64,000 bases of DNA, from NCBI RefSeq assembly GCF_000744655.1, contig NZ_JQMJ01000004.1, forward strand, positions 4,836,001-4,900,000, given 5' to 3'. Source of the stretch: Streptacidiphilus rugosus AM-16. Its GTDB lineage: Bacteria > Actinomycetota > Actinomycetes > Streptomycetales > Streptomycetaceae. The notes under the pieces were generated by a model. The model did not search any database. It was not told the DNA's origin and saw nothing but the letters and a program-made list of their open reading frames with translations. The position numbers were made by a program, and so were the translations under genes. Below are positions 52,729 through 61,349 of the stretch, piece after piece; position 1 is the stretch's first letter, and every line of letters starts with the position of its first letter.

Positions 52729-53511
52729 TCATGTTGTGACAATGAGGATGGCCGTGTAGTGCGATGCGAGGGCGGCGATGGTGAGGCTGTGGAAGACCTC
52801 GTGGAAGCCGAACCAGCGCGGTGAGGGGTCGGGGCGCTTGAATGCGTAGACGGCGGCGCCCGCTGTGTAGAACAGGCCACCGGCAATGATGAGTGTGACG
52901 ACCAGGATGCCGCCGGTGTGCGCGAAGGCGGGCAGGTAGAACACGGCTACCCAGCCCAAGGCGAGGTAGCACAAGGTGTAGAGCCAGCGTGGCGCCTTGA
53001 TCCAACAGACGCGGAACGCGATGCCGGCAGCGGCCCCACCCCACACCAGGGACAGCAGCACCAGTCGCCGGCCCGCGGGCAGCAGCATGACCGCCACAGG
53101 CGTGTACGTACCGGCGGTGATCAGGAAGATGTTCGCATGGTCCAGCCGCCTCAGCACGGCCTCCCCGCGTGGACCCCATGTTCTCCGATGGTAGAGCCCG
53201 CTGGTACCCAGCAGCAGGCAGACGGACAGCGCGTACACCGAGCTGGCCGCTGCCGCCGTTGGGCGCGCGAGCGCGATCAGGACGATGCCGCCGGCCAGCG
53301 AGAAGGGGAACATTGCGGCGTGCAGCCAGCCGCGCAGCCTCGGCTTCGGCTCAACCCCCGCACACTCCACCAAGCCTTCCGACCCGGCAGCCAGCCGGAC
53401 GGTTGCGGCGCGTGAATCGACCACCGGGGTGCGGAGAGTGTCGGGCCTGGTGACGGAGCGGTCATCGCGCTCGCGTCCGCATGCCGGCGGCTGCGCGTCT
53501 TCAGCGATCAC
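52729..53511 (-). CDS. hemolysin III (HlyIII/PAQR) family membrane protein
   Basis: This 260-aa protein has seven transmembrane helices and the family motifs LLGTSGLYHRRTW, RRLDHANIFLITAGTYTPVA and FGFHEVFHSLTIAALASHY, whose His and Asp residues form the putative metal site of PAQR hydrolases. The N-terminal 55 residues are hydrophilic and variable, and the true start could be internal. Function in bacteria is uncertain. Confidence 0.88.
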   Translation of the reverse strand: MIAEDAQPPACGRERDDRSVTRPDTLRTPVVDSRAATVRLAAGSEGLVECAGVEPKPRLRGWLHAAMFPFSLAGGIVLIALARPTAAAASSVYALSVCLLLGTSGLYHRRTWGPRGEAVLRRLDHANIFLITAGTYTPVAVMLLPAGRRLVLLSLVWGGAAAGIAFRVCWIKAPRWLYTLCYLALGWVAVFYLPAFAHTGGILVVTLIIAGGLFYTAGAAVYAFKRPDPSPRWFGFHEVFHSLTIAALASHYTAILIVTT

Positions 53512-53773
53512 ACCCTCATGTTATGAATCCGACGAAGGGTGCCGCGGCACCGGCACGCGGCAGCGATCGGCAGGTCAGTCGTCGGTCGTGTTCTTGGATG
53601 CGGCGCGGCGATCACCAAGGGCGTGATCATCAGCCTGGGCGGGACGCTCGCCTGGGCCCTGGTCAACTGGTTCACCAGCACGGCCTCCCGCTCCCTGTAG
53701 CGAGGGTTCGCAGTTCGCCGGGGCACGTTCGGCGCGTAGGCGCCTCCCCCGGCCGACTCTGCGTCTGCCGCTA

Positions 53774-53813
53774 GGGGTCAAGGGGTCGCAGGTTCAAATC
53801 CTGTCGTCCCGAC
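53774..53813 (+). repeat. attachment-site repeat, 3' part of tRNA-Pro(GGG), copy 1
   Basis: Forty bases identical to 59636-59675 run from the anticodon loop to the 3' end of a tRNA: anticodon-stem GTCAAG, T-arm GCAGGTTCAAATCCTGT and acceptor strand GTCCCGAC. The 5' half of a tRNA is not present upstream. Such 3' tRNA halves are left or carried by tyrosine-integrase elements. A GAGGCCG hairpin follows. Confidence 0.85.
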
Positions 53814-53830
53814 CGCGTTTTTGCAGGTCG

Positions 53831-53863
53831 GAGGCCGTTTCCACCGGAGGTGTGAGCGGCCTC
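53831..53863 (+). terminator. hairpin following att copy 1
   Basis: GAGGCCG at 53831-53837 pairs with CGGCCTC at 53857-53863. The preceding GCAGGTCGGA and the spacing resemble the flank of att copy 2, so both repeats carry a related right-hand flank. Confidence 0.55.
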
Positions 53864-53961
53864 TTCCGTTGGCGGTCGTATTTGGTCGTCATATCCCGGC
53901 TCGGATTTCGGAGTGAGCTGACGGGGCTTCAAGCGGCCGGACCGTACTGGCCGGTGCCGGC

Positions 53962-54285
53962 TTGACGATGCCGGCGGCCGGGCCGGGTGGTCGGCTGGTG
54001 GTCGTGGCGCCGTTCCGCGTGGTCGAGTTCCGCTGCGATCGCGTTGACGGCCTGGCGCCCTCCCCCCGTACCGCGTTCTGGGCCTGCCGCCTGGGTGACA
54101 TGGCGCCGATCTTCGAACGCGCCCAGGCCCGGCGCGAGTTGCCCGAGGGTTACGACAGCGAGGTCGCGCTCGCCATGACCGGCGACGGCGTGTACTAACG
54201 GCTCCTGGCCACCGGCGGCGACGCCGACGCCCAGTGGATCGAGCGCGTAGTGGCGATGCAGGGCATCCGCCGGCCGCAGGCATGA
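53962..54285 (+). pseudogene. C-terminal TetR-like fragment with nonsense codon
   Basis: AFWACRLGDMAPIFERAQAR and ELPEGYDSEVALAMTGDGVY resemble the ligand-domain end of AcrR/TetR regulators. The next codon is TAA, after which RLLATGGDADAQWIERVVAM continues in the same frame, where YYRLL is the usual sequence. The DNA-binding half is missing on the att side. Confidence 0.65.
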
Positions 54286-54382
54286 GCGCCGCACCGTTGG
54301 CGCGCGACAACTGACGGGCGGCACCCGGGGACCTCGCCCGTGGGGCCTCGCGGCCGGGCCGCTGACCGTGAGCCGCGCCGGG

Positions 54383-54976
54383 TCAGGCCGGATCGGCCGC
54401 AGCCGGCTGGGAGCGGTTGCCCGCTGCGAAGCCGGCCAGCATCAGGGTCAGCCAGCGTTCGCGGGCGGCGGGGGGCGCGTCGGCGGGGGCGGTGTGCAGC
54501 AGCAGGTAGACGTCCTCGATGGTGATGTCGGGGTGCATGTCCCCGTCGGCCTGGGCTCGGGCGACCAGCTTGCGTCCGGCGTCGGTGGCGCGCTGGAGGC
54601 GGTCGCCGGTGAAGCGGTACTCCTGCACCATCCGGTCGGCGGCGGCGCGGATCGCACGGTCACGCGAGGCGTGCTCGACATAACGGCCGGCGAGCGCCCG
54701 GAACTCGGCCATGGCCACGGCCTCGCCACTGTCCACCCGCGCCCAGGCGTCCTCGGTGAGCTGGGCCAGGTCATCCAGCGCGCCGCTGAGCACGGCGTCG
54801 ATCAGGGCCGCCTTGTCCGGGAAGTGCCGGTACAGCGTGCCTGCGGCGACCCCGGCAGCCTCGGCGATCGCATCGGTGGACACCCCCGCGCCGTACTGGG
54901 TGATCAGGTCCCGGGCACTGTCGAGGATCTTCTTACGGTTGCGCAGCGCATCCGCGCGCAACGGCCTGTCCTGCAT
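54383..54976 (-). CDS. TetR-family repressor
   Basis: This 197-aa regulator has HTH NRKKILDSARDLITQYGAGV and STDAIAEAAGVAAGTLYRHF, then a ligand domain ending ARERWLTLMLAGFAAG. ATG 54976 with AGGAAC upstream gives the canonical start; an extension to 55030 is possible. It is divergent from the NmrA-like oxidoreductase gene, with two operator-like sites in between, so it probably represses both. Confidence 0.92.
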   Translation of the reverse strand: MQDRPLRADALRNRKKILDSARDLITQYGAGVSTDAIAEAAGVAAGTLYRHFPDKAALIDAVLSGALDDLAQLTEDAWARVDSGEAVAMAEFRALAGRYVEHASRDRAIRAAADRMVQEYRFTGDRLQRATDAGRKLVARAQADGDMHPDITIEDVYLLLHTAPADAPPAARERWLTLMLAGFAAGNRSQPAAADPA

Positions 54977-55033
54977 CGTTCCTGCTTCCCGTCCAAGTGG
55001 TGCGCCTCGGTCCATCATGCCGCTTGCCAAAAC

Positions 55034-55072
55034 ATGAGCGCTCCCTCACCATAAAGGTGGGCGCACGCTCAT
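55034..55072. promoter_or_regulatory. TetR operators in divergent promoter
   Basis: ATGAGCG at 55034-55040 and CGCTCAT at 55066-55072 are exact complements, with inner CACC and GGTG flanking ATAAA. Each half also contains an imperfect TGAG...CTCA-type palindrome, so two repressor dimers could bind. The site covers the region expected to hold both divergent promoters. Confidence 0.7.
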
Positions 55073-55138
55073 CATAGCTGCCTGCGCTCTCAGCCGCCTC
55101 GCCGCGAGGCGGACGCACGCAGAGGAAGAGACCGAACC

Positions 55139-55771
55139 ATGCAGCTCACCGTCCTCGGGGCCACCGGCCCCACCGGCCAGCAGGTCGTCAAGCAGGCCCT
55201 GGCCGCAGGCCACCGCATCACCGCCCTGGTCCGCGACCCGGCCCGACTGCCCCAGCGTGAAGACGAACGCGTCACTGTCGTGGTCGGCGACGCCACCTCG
55301 CGCGCGGACGTCGAGAAGGCCACCCGGGGCAGCGACGCCCTGATCTCGGCCCTGGGCCCCGGCAAGGACTTCAAGTCCACCCTCGCCAGCCAATCCGCCG
55401 GCCCCGTCCTCGAAGCGGCAGCCGCCGCTGGCGTGCAACGCCTGATCTGGCTCTCCGCCCTCGGCGCGGGCGCCAGCGGCCGGCGCCAGTCCCGCATCCA
55501 GGCAAGTGCCTCGAAGCTGTTGATGAGCAAGCTCATGGCCGACAAGGGCACCGCCGACGACGCCATCGCGCGCAGCGGCCTCGCCTGGACCATCGCCATG
55601 CCCGTCATGCTCGGCAACGGCGCCGCCACCGGGACCTACAAGGCCCTCCCCCTGGACAGCGGCACCACCCGCATCGGCGGAAAGATCAGCCGCGCCGACC
55701 TCGCCGACGCCCTGCTCACCGCCGCGACCACCACCCAGTGGACCCGCCAGCGCATCATCCTCACCCACTGA
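55139..55771 (+). CDS. NAD(P)-binding NmrA-like SDR protein
   Basis: This 210-aa atypical short-chain dehydrogenase has the Rossmann motif LTVLGATGPTGQQVVKQALA, ITALVRDPARLP, a cofactor-side DALISALGPG and the segment RLIWLSALGAG. No YxxxK catalytic pair is evident, as in NmrA-like sensors and quinone-reductase relatives. GAGGAAGAG precedes ATG 55139. It is the likely target of the adjoining TetR and may answer to electrophile or quinone stress. Confidence 0.87.
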   Translation: MQLTVLGATGPTGQQVVKQALAAGHRITALVRDPARLPQREDERVTVVVGDATSRADVEKATRGSDALISALGPGKDFKSTLASQSAGPVLEAAAAAGVQRLIWLSALGAGASGRRQSRIQASASKLLMSKLMADKGTADDAIARSGLAWTIAMPVMLGNGAATGTYKALPLDSGTTRIGGKISRADLADALLTAATTTQWTRQRIILTH

Positions 55772-55956
55772 CCCCCGCCTGGGCGGGCACCTGCCGACGA
55801 CCGAGCCGGCACCCGCCCGATCAAGGGCAAGGATCACCAGCTCGGTCCGCGTCTGTGGACAGGTGGACCAGCTGTGACCGAGGCCGGTGGCATGGCCGAA
55901 AGTCGAAGTTCGTGTGCAGCGGCCCGGTGCGATTTCTGGGCGATCAGGGTCGCTAG

Positions 55957-57397
55957 TAGGGCTTGGTCAGGTGTACGCGCTGGTGGCGTGTCCTGGTGGG
56001 GTTGCGCGCGTTGATGGTGTGTGACACCTGGGGAGTTGGATCAGGTCCGGGAGGACCTGGTGGCGTTCACGGCGGAGATGTTCGAGGCGTTCGCGCGCAC
56101 CGATCAGCACCGCTGGGGGCAGGCGTATGTGCGTGGGCTGCTGTTGGACGGGCGGCGCAAGTCAGTGGAGCCGATGGCCGCCCGGCTGGGAGAGGACGGA
56201 AACCGCCAGGCCCTGGCCCATTTCGTGACCTCCAGCCCGTGGGACTGGGCGCATGTGCGGGCGAGGCTGGCGTGGCGGATGCACGAGGCGATCGACCCGA
56301 GCGTGCTGGTCGTGGACGACACCGGGTTCCTCAAGGACGGCGACGCTTCCGCGGGCGTGTCGCGGCAGTACACCGGCACCGCGGGCAAGGTCACCAACTG
56401 CCAGGTCGGCGTGTCGGTGCACCTGGCCCGCGACCACGCCTCCGCGCCGGTCAACTGGCGCCTGTTCCTGCCCAAGTCCTGGGACCCGGGCTCGGATCAG
56501 GCCGACCCCGTCAAGGTCGCCCGCCGGGATCGCTGCGGCATCCCGGCCGACCTGGGCCACGTCGAGAAGTGGCAACTCGCGCTCGACATGATCGACGAGA
56601 CCCGCTCGTGGGGCGTGGACGTGCCGCTGGTCCTGGCGGACGCGGGCTATGGCGACGCTGCCGCGTTCCGGCTGGGGCTGAACCAGCGCGGTCTGCACTA
56701 CGTAGTCGGGATCTCGACCACACCCACTGCCCATCCGGCTTCGGCCCGCCCGGTCACGCCGCCGTACAGCGGCACCGGGCGGCCACCGGTGCCGAAGTAC
56801 CCCGAGGCGGCCCGCTCGGTCAAAGCCCTGGTCATCGAGGCAGGGCGAAGTGCGGCACGTCCGGTGCAGTGGCGCGAGGGTTCACGTCCGGGCACGGGCC
56901 GCAGCGGCTACAAGCGCATGTACTCGCGTTTCGTGGCCCTGCGGATCCGCCCCGCCGGACGCGAGATCCGCGACGCCACCCAGGGCGTGGAACTCGCCGA
57001 GTGCTGGGTGCTGGCCGAATGGCCCGCGAAGGAAGCAGAACCGGTCCAGTTCTGGCTCTCCGACCTGCCTGCCGACACCCCACTGACCACCCTGGTCCGG
57101 CTGGCCAAACTGCGCTGGCGGATCGAGCACGACTACCGCGAGATGAAACAGGCCCTCGGCCTGGCCCACTTCGAGGGCCGCACGTTCAACGGCTGGCACC
57201 ACCACGTCACCCTGGTCTCCCTCGCCCACGCGTTCTGCACGCTGCGCAGGCTGACCACCGCCCCAAAAGACGCGGCGCCGGCCTGAGCCTCTACCAAATC
57301 GTCCGGGAGTTGCAGTTACTCCTCGCCACCTGGGCCGGCGCCTGCCCTACCTGCCACCGCGACATCCCCACACCCATACGAACCTGACCAAGCCCTA
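55957..57397 (+). mobile_element. IS701-family insertion sequence, complete ends
   Basis: TAGGGCTTGGTCAGGT at 55957-55972 is the exact complement of ACCTGACCAAGCCCTA at 57382-57397, and both ends are flanked by CTAG (55953-55956 and 57398-57401), a four-base target duplication typical for IS701 (YTAR). Length is 1441 bp. The element encodes one transposase. It is recent by end quality, although its transposase has a C-terminal frameshift. Confidence 0.92.
56021..57286 (+). CDS. IS701-family transposase, C-terminal frameshift
   Basis: This 421-aa DDE transposase shows DPSVLVVDDTGFLKDGDASA and TNCQVGVSVHLARDHASAPV, PLVLADAGYGDAAAFRLGL and LRWRIEHDYREMKQALGLAH with the family's catalytic acids. 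It stops at 57286 after KDAAPA, while LSLYQIVRELQLLLATWAGA with CPTCHRDIP, the usual C-terminus, continues in the next frame to 57387. A single base change near 57280 may have shortened it by about 35 residues. Start is ATG or GTG near 56021. Confidence 0.88.
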   Translation: MTPGELDQVREDLVAFTAEMFEAFARTDQHRWGQAYVRGLLLDGRRKSVEPMAARLGEDGNRQALAHFVTSSPWDWAHVRARLAWRMHEAIDPSVLVVDDTGFLKDGDASAGVSRQYTGTAGKVTNCQVGVSVHLARDHASAPVNWRLFLPKSWDPGSDQADPVKVARRDRCGIPADLGHVEKWQLALDMIDETRSWGVDVPLVLADAGYGDAAAFRLGLNQRGLHYVVGISTTPTAHPASARPVTPPYSGTGRPPVPKYPEAARSVKALVIEAGRSAARPVQWREGSRPGTGRSGYKRMYSRFVALRIRPAGREIRDATQGVELAECWVLAEWPAKEAEPVQFWLSDLPADTPLTTLVRLAKLRWRIEHDYREMKQALGLAHFEGRTFNGWHHHVTLVSLAHAFCTLRRLTTAPKDAAPA

Positions 57398-57450
57398 CTA
57401 GTGCCGTGACCGCATTGGTTCGCCGGGTGTGGTCCGGCAGGATCTCGCTC

Positions 57451-57783
57451 ATGTTCGAAGAGAAGCTCGACGCGCTCTCGCAGATGATGGCTGAGCACAT
57501 GGCCATGCCGTTCCCGCCAGGCTTCCGTGGCCTGGACATCAAGGACCAGGACATGGTGATGCTGGGCGCCGACACCTACGGCTACTGCCTGGGCGTTCTC
57601 AAGGGCCCGCTCGACGAACACGGCGGCAGAGGCTTGATCCGGCTGATGGCAGTCTTCGAAGGGGTACTTGCAGCGCCCCCGTCCCACGTCAGGCGGCCAA
57701 AGCCACCACTGATGACGCTAGGGATCACGGGCACGAGCGAGGAGCCTGCCAGCACCCCCCTTCGAGACAGCACAGGAACGTAG
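57451..57783 (+). CDS. hypothetical protein, possibly truncated
   Basis: This 110-aa frame reads MFEEKLDALSQMMAEHMAMP, FRGLDIKDQDMVMLGADTYG and LIRLMAVFEGVLAAP. It resembles small actinobacterial proteins of about 110 residues with a G-L-D-I...D-M-V-M-L-D centre. The last 30 residues are Pro/Arg-rich and could reflect a frameshift. It lies next to the IS701. Confidence 0.55.
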   Translation: MFEEKLDALSQMMAEHMAMPFPPGFRGLDIKDQDMVMLGADTYGYCLGVLKGPLDEHGGRGLIRLMAVFEGVLAAPPSHVRRPKPPLMTLGITGTSEEPASTPLRDSTGT

Positions 57784-57784
57784 G

Positions 57785-57810
57785 AACGGGTGGAGCCGGC
57801 TCCACCCGTT
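57785..57810. terminator. 26-bp perfect palindrome after 57783
   Basis: AACGGGTGGAGCC is followed directly by its complement GGCTCCACCCGTT, two bases after the stop codon. In RNA it forms a hairpin with a tiny loop and most likely ends transcription; a protein-binding palindrome is possible. Confidence 0.55.
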
Positions 57811-58161
57811 GGCCCTGCCGCCGGTCGGCCACCTGCCGCACAGCTCGTGCATTCCCTCGCCGACAGCGCCGAGGCCGGACTGCGTCCGTGCAGGTCAGCC
57901 GTCTGCTCGGCCGTCACCCCAGGTGCGCGCGTCCGCGGCCCGTACAGAGTTTTCGTGGAGCCAGTGGTGAGGGGGCTCACCCGCGGACGGTCCCCGGCCC
58001 GTCTTCCGTGGGCCCTGGCGGAACCTCAGATAGCTGGTGCACGCCGCGCCTTCCGCTGAATGGCCGTGTTGCCGCGACCCGCGCCGGTGACGGCGGTTGC
58101 ATGAGAACGGACGCGGACCGCACTCGGCCGAGTCATGTCATGACGTAGATCGGGAGCCACA
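57811..58161. other. upstream region of the beta-helix gene
   Basis: About 350 bases have no gene. The last 60 bases are comparatively AT-rich (GAGTCATGTCATGACGTAGA) and contain the small palindrome TCATGTCATGA, where a promoter or operator for the secreted protein may lie. Confidence 0.35.
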
Positions 58162-59454
58162 TTGAAGACCACACTCGCGGGGACGACGCTCGCCGCCGTC
58201 GGAGGACTGCTGATCGCCGCCCTCGCACCCCCGGCCGCCGCGCAGGCCGGTACCGCCGCCCACGTTCCCTGCGCCGGCCCCCACGGCGGCGCCGCCGGCC
58301 TGGTCGCCGCGATCCGCGCCGCGAACCGTCGCGGTGGCGGCGTCATCGAGCTGACCCCCGGCTGCACCTACAGGCTGACCGCGCCCGACAACTCCCAGCC
58401 CATGATCGGCGGTAACGGCCTGCCCGTCGTCACGAGCCGGATCACCATCGAGGGGAACTGCGCCACCATCAGCCGCAGCCGTACGTCCAAGGCGCCGTTC
58501 CGTATTGTGGAAGTCGCCGGTCCGAAGGGTGATCTCACCCTGCGCGATCTGACCCTCACCGGGGGCGCGGCCCCTTTCGGCGGCGGGATCTTCAACGACG
58601 AAGGCGCCGTCACCCTCGACCACTCGCTGGTGACCCGCAACACCGGACAAATGGGTGGTGGCGGCATCGCCAGCGGCATCGGGCCGGACCACCCGAACGA
58701 CATCGGTCCCATCGGCACCCTCACCCTCGACCACAGCGACGTCACCGACAACAGCGCCCTGCCCACCGGTGGCGGAGGCGGCATCCTCAACCGCGCCGGC
58801 ACCCTGTCGGCCTACCAGAGCCGGGTGAGCGGCAACCATGCGGGCAACGGCGGCGGCATCGCGAGCGGCCCCGGCAACGGCGGCGTCGCCGGCAACAGCA
58901 TCCTGAAGCTCAAGTACACCCAGGTGAACGACAACACGGCCGTCAACGCCCAGGGCGGGCCGGGTGCCGGCGGCATCGCCAACGGCGGCAGCGCGGCCCT
59001 GTTCGCCACCGAGGTCGACGGCAACCGGGCCCCCGGCGGTCTCGGCGGCGGCATCGTCAACCACGGAAAGATGACGATCGACAACAGCCGCGTGGTCGGC
59101 AACTCCGCACCCACGGACGCAACGGGTCACCAGGGCGGGGGCGGGGGCATCCTCAACGCCGACCTGGGCACCCCGGGCTCCCCCATCCCGGACAGCGGCG
59201 TACTCACCATCAGCAACAGCCAGATCAGCCGCAACAGCGCCAGCGGCAACGGCGGCGGAATCTTCAACAATCTCCCCGGCCAACTGCCGGCCGCCCTCAC
59301 CCTGGACCACAGCCGGGTCACCGGGAACGCCGCTGACACCGGCGGCGGGATCTTCAACTTCGGCGGCCCCGTCTCACTGAAGCACACGGTGGTCCGCGAC
59401 AACCGTCCGGACAACTGCAGGCCTGCCGGGAGCGTCCCGCGCTGCGTCGGCTGA
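58162..59454 (+). CDS. secreted right-handed beta-helix protein
   Basis: This 430-aa exported protein has a signal peptide (LAGTTLAAVGGLLIAALAPP, cleaved after AAAQA) and about ten parallel beta-helix coils. The coils carry repeated G-G-G-I/G-I-A and LTLDHS-V-T-N patterns (TLTGGAAPFGGGIFNDEGAV, LTLDHSDVTDNSALPTGGGG, SGNGGGIFNNLPGQ). This matches polymorphic-outer-membrane-like and pectate-lyase-like repeats; no catalytic site is recognisable. TTG 58162 follows GGGAG. Role on the surface or as a glycan-binding factor is inferred. Confidence 0.85.
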   Translation: MKTTLAGTTLAAVGGLLIAALAPPAAAQAGTAAHVPCAGPHGGAAGLVAAIRAANRRGGGVIELTPGCTYRLTAPDNSQPMIGGNGLPVVTSRITIEGNCATISRSRTSKAPFRIVEVAGPKGDLTLRDLTLTGGAAPFGGGIFNDEGAVTLDHSLVTRNTGQMGGGGIASGIGPDHPNDIGPIGTLTLDHSDVTDNSALPTGGGGGILNRAGTLSAYQSRVSGNHAGNGGGIASGPGNGGVAGNSILKLKYTQVNDNTAVNAQGGPGAGGIANGGSAALFATEVDGNRAPGGLGGGIVNHGKMTIDNSRVVGNSAPTDATGHQGGGGGILNADLGTPGSPIPDSGVLTISNSQISRNSASGNGGGIFNNLPGQLPAALTLDHSRVTGNAADTGGGIFNFGGPVSLKHTVVRDNRPDNCRPAGSVPRCVG

Positions 59455-59635
59455 ATCAAGCCGGACTCGGACGAGGCTCTGTCATCCCCCGGCGGCAGAG
59501 CCTCCCTGCCGCCCGCCTCGGCGCACCTTCAGCGCAGGCGGCCGGGGGTTCGACGTGCCGTGGATGTACTGCTCCAACCCGGTCGACGGCGAACTGACGG
59601 CCGGCTGCTTGAGCAGGTTGCCGTGCACCGGGCTG

Positions 59636-59675
59636 GGGGTCAAGGGGTCGCAGGTTCAAATCCTGTCGTCCCGAC
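59636..59675 (+). repeat. attachment-site repeat, 3' part of tRNA-Pro(GGG), copy 2
   Basis: This is identical over 40 bases to 53774-53813, 5862 bp apart. Here the match to the tRNA extends five bases further 5' (CTGGGGGTCAAG), which includes the whole anticodon loop CTGGGGG with anticodon GGG. No 5' tRNA half is present. The tyrosine integrase at 61350-62603 lies 1.7 kb to the right. Confidence 0.87.
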
Positions 59676-59694
59676 TTGCTTAACCGCAGGTCGG

Positions 59695-59729
59695 AAGCCG
59701 TTCTCACCTGAGGGTGGGGACGGCTTTTT
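59695..59729 (+). terminator. intrinsic terminator after att copy 2
   Basis: AAGCCGT pairs with ACGGCTT and is followed by TTTTC. It is the only hairpin in the window with a clear T tract. It sits where the terminator of the tRNA gene would be. Confidence 0.75.
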
Positions 59730-60237
59730 CGTGCGTGTCGCGGGGTGGTGGTCGCAGGGTGGTCGCACCTCGTCCGGCCGCGGAGCGCAGCACGGCCGCC
59801 GGCCGAGGCGGTCAACTCACCGGCACGTGAGCGGAGTTGGTGCTCGTGTCTCGATCGGCAGCCCGGCCTGCGACGCATGAGAGCCTCCACGCAAGGGTGA
59901 TCAGCGGGCTTCCGGTTGACGTCCGCGGGAGAGGCGCTTCGATCCGGCATCCCACCTGCCCCGCTTTGTCCCGCTTTTCCGGCCCCGAATGGTGCTGGCG
60001 AGCCTTGGACGGCTCCCACGGGCTGCGACCACCATGCGATCACGCGGCGCCTTCGGGTCGTTCTGACCTGGCGCTCCCCCTTTGGGGTTCATCAAACCCG
60101 CTGCCCGGTCCACGGTCGAACCCCTGGGCTCTCGCACACGCGATGTCCTGCCTGGTCAGCCACAGTGAGCCGGGGCGGAAGCCCCTGCACGGATGCAGCC
60201 CGTTCCCGATTTTGCGTTCGCCCGGAGGCGGCCGTTG
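59730..60237. other. att-to-gene intergenic region
   Basis: About 500 bases between the att repeat and the next gene have no convincing frame. It may hold integrase arm-binding sites or promoters; none could be defined. Confidence 0.35.
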
Positions 60238-61260
60238 ATGCCACCGTCTCCTTTTCGGCGGATGCGTCTGGGGCAGATCCTCGCCCCCACTATTCCGCTC
60301 GGGCCTTTCGCGAAATCTCGGCTCGAATTCTTAGCTCCTGCATCCGGCAATGGTCTGCTGCACGGCGAGCGGGAATGCGGCCGATTGCGTTCGGCCGCAG
60401 CGGTCGTCGGCCAGGAGTGGCTTCTGGAAGAAGCGCTTGGCCGTCTGTGTGGTCACTGTGCGTGGCCAATCCCGGAAGACGACCCTCTGATCGGGTTCAT
60501 CGAGGCGTTGAGCCATCTCCGTGCGGGGACGCCCGACGGCACTGCGCCGGGCAGCCCGGTGTCCCGAGTGGATACGTGCCGTCAGTGGCGGCAGTGGCAG
60601 ACCCAGTTGCTGCGCGTCGCTCCGCTCGCGGAGGCGTATCCGTGGCTGCGTCCGTGGGCCGATCCACTGCGTGCGCGCCTGGCCGAGCGCGTGGAGGAGG
60701 CGCGTCACGCGTTCGCTGCTCTCCTCGACCCTGTCGCCCTGATGGAGTCCGCCTGCGCGGCGCTCCTGCCCGATCCGAGTCCGGACACCGGTGCTGTGTT
60801 CGCCATGCTCGGCGCGGACGCCCCGTGGCTGATGCAGGAGGCTTGGATCCGGTGGCAGCAAGCGTGTCTGGACGGCTGGGACGGACCGTCAGCGGCGGCA
60901 CCCGCGGCTTCCGCCGTCTTCTACGACGCATTCGGCGCCCGCCGGCGAGGCCGGGCCCAGACTCTGGAATCCGTCGGCGTGATGACGACGCGGTGGGCCG
61001 CGGCAGCTGCCCAGGCCGCGCGAGATCAGCAGGAAGTCCCCGGCCCGGCGGTGACCGTGCGGGTTCCTGTCCTTGGAGCAGCCGGAGCCGAGACCCTGGG
61101 CGGGGATCCGCTGAGCCCGTGGGCGGCCGGGGCCATCGCCACCTACCAGGCGTCCGCCGACTGGCCGGCCGGGACTGTGCGCCTGCAGTGTCCCGAATCG
61201 GTGACCAGACTGCTCACCACGCTCACTCCGACCGCACGAGCCAGGCGGCCATCCGCCTGA
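60238..61260 (+). CDS. hypothetical element-associated protein
   Basis: The 340-aa protein has no recognised domain. It is mainly helical with Trp-rich stretches (RQWRQWQTQLLRVAPLAEAY, PWLMQEAWIRWQQACLDGWD) and N-terminal cysteine pair GRLCGHCAWPIPEDD. The C-terminus ends in a beta-like segment (VTVRVPVLGAAGAETLGGD). ATG 60238 has GGAGG nine bases before it; ATG 60193 is an alternative. It lies convergent to the integrase and may be cargo, immunity or regulation. Confidence 0.65.
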   Translation: MPPSPFRRMRLGQILAPTIPLGPFAKSRLEFLAPASGNGLLHGERECGRLRSAAAVVGQEWLLEEALGRLCGHCAWPIPEDDPLIGFIEALSHLRAGTPDGTAPGSPVSRVDTCRQWRQWQTQLLRVAPLAEAYPWLRPWADPLRARLAERVEEARHAFAALLDPVALMESACAALLPDPSPDTGAVFAMLGADAPWLMQEAWIRWQQACLDGWDGPSAAAPAASAVFYDAFGARRRGRAQTLESVGVMTTRWAAAAAQAARDQQEVPGPAVTVRVPVLGAAGAETLGGDPLSPWAAGAIATYQASADWPAGTVRLQCPESVTRLLTTLTPTARARRPSA

Positions 61261-61349
61261 CCTCCGCGACTCCGGGCGCGACGCCGCTGTGCCTCGGGCT
61301 GGGCAGACCGCACTCAGGCGCAGCCCGCCGAGCCCGAGGGTTCGATGCG

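Noticed and set aside
58500..59450. Repetitive GGCGGCGGCATC-type DNA as a possible repeat array or CRISPR
   Set aside because: The periodicity comes from the Gly-rich coils of the beta-helix protein. Repeats are irregular and spacers are coding.
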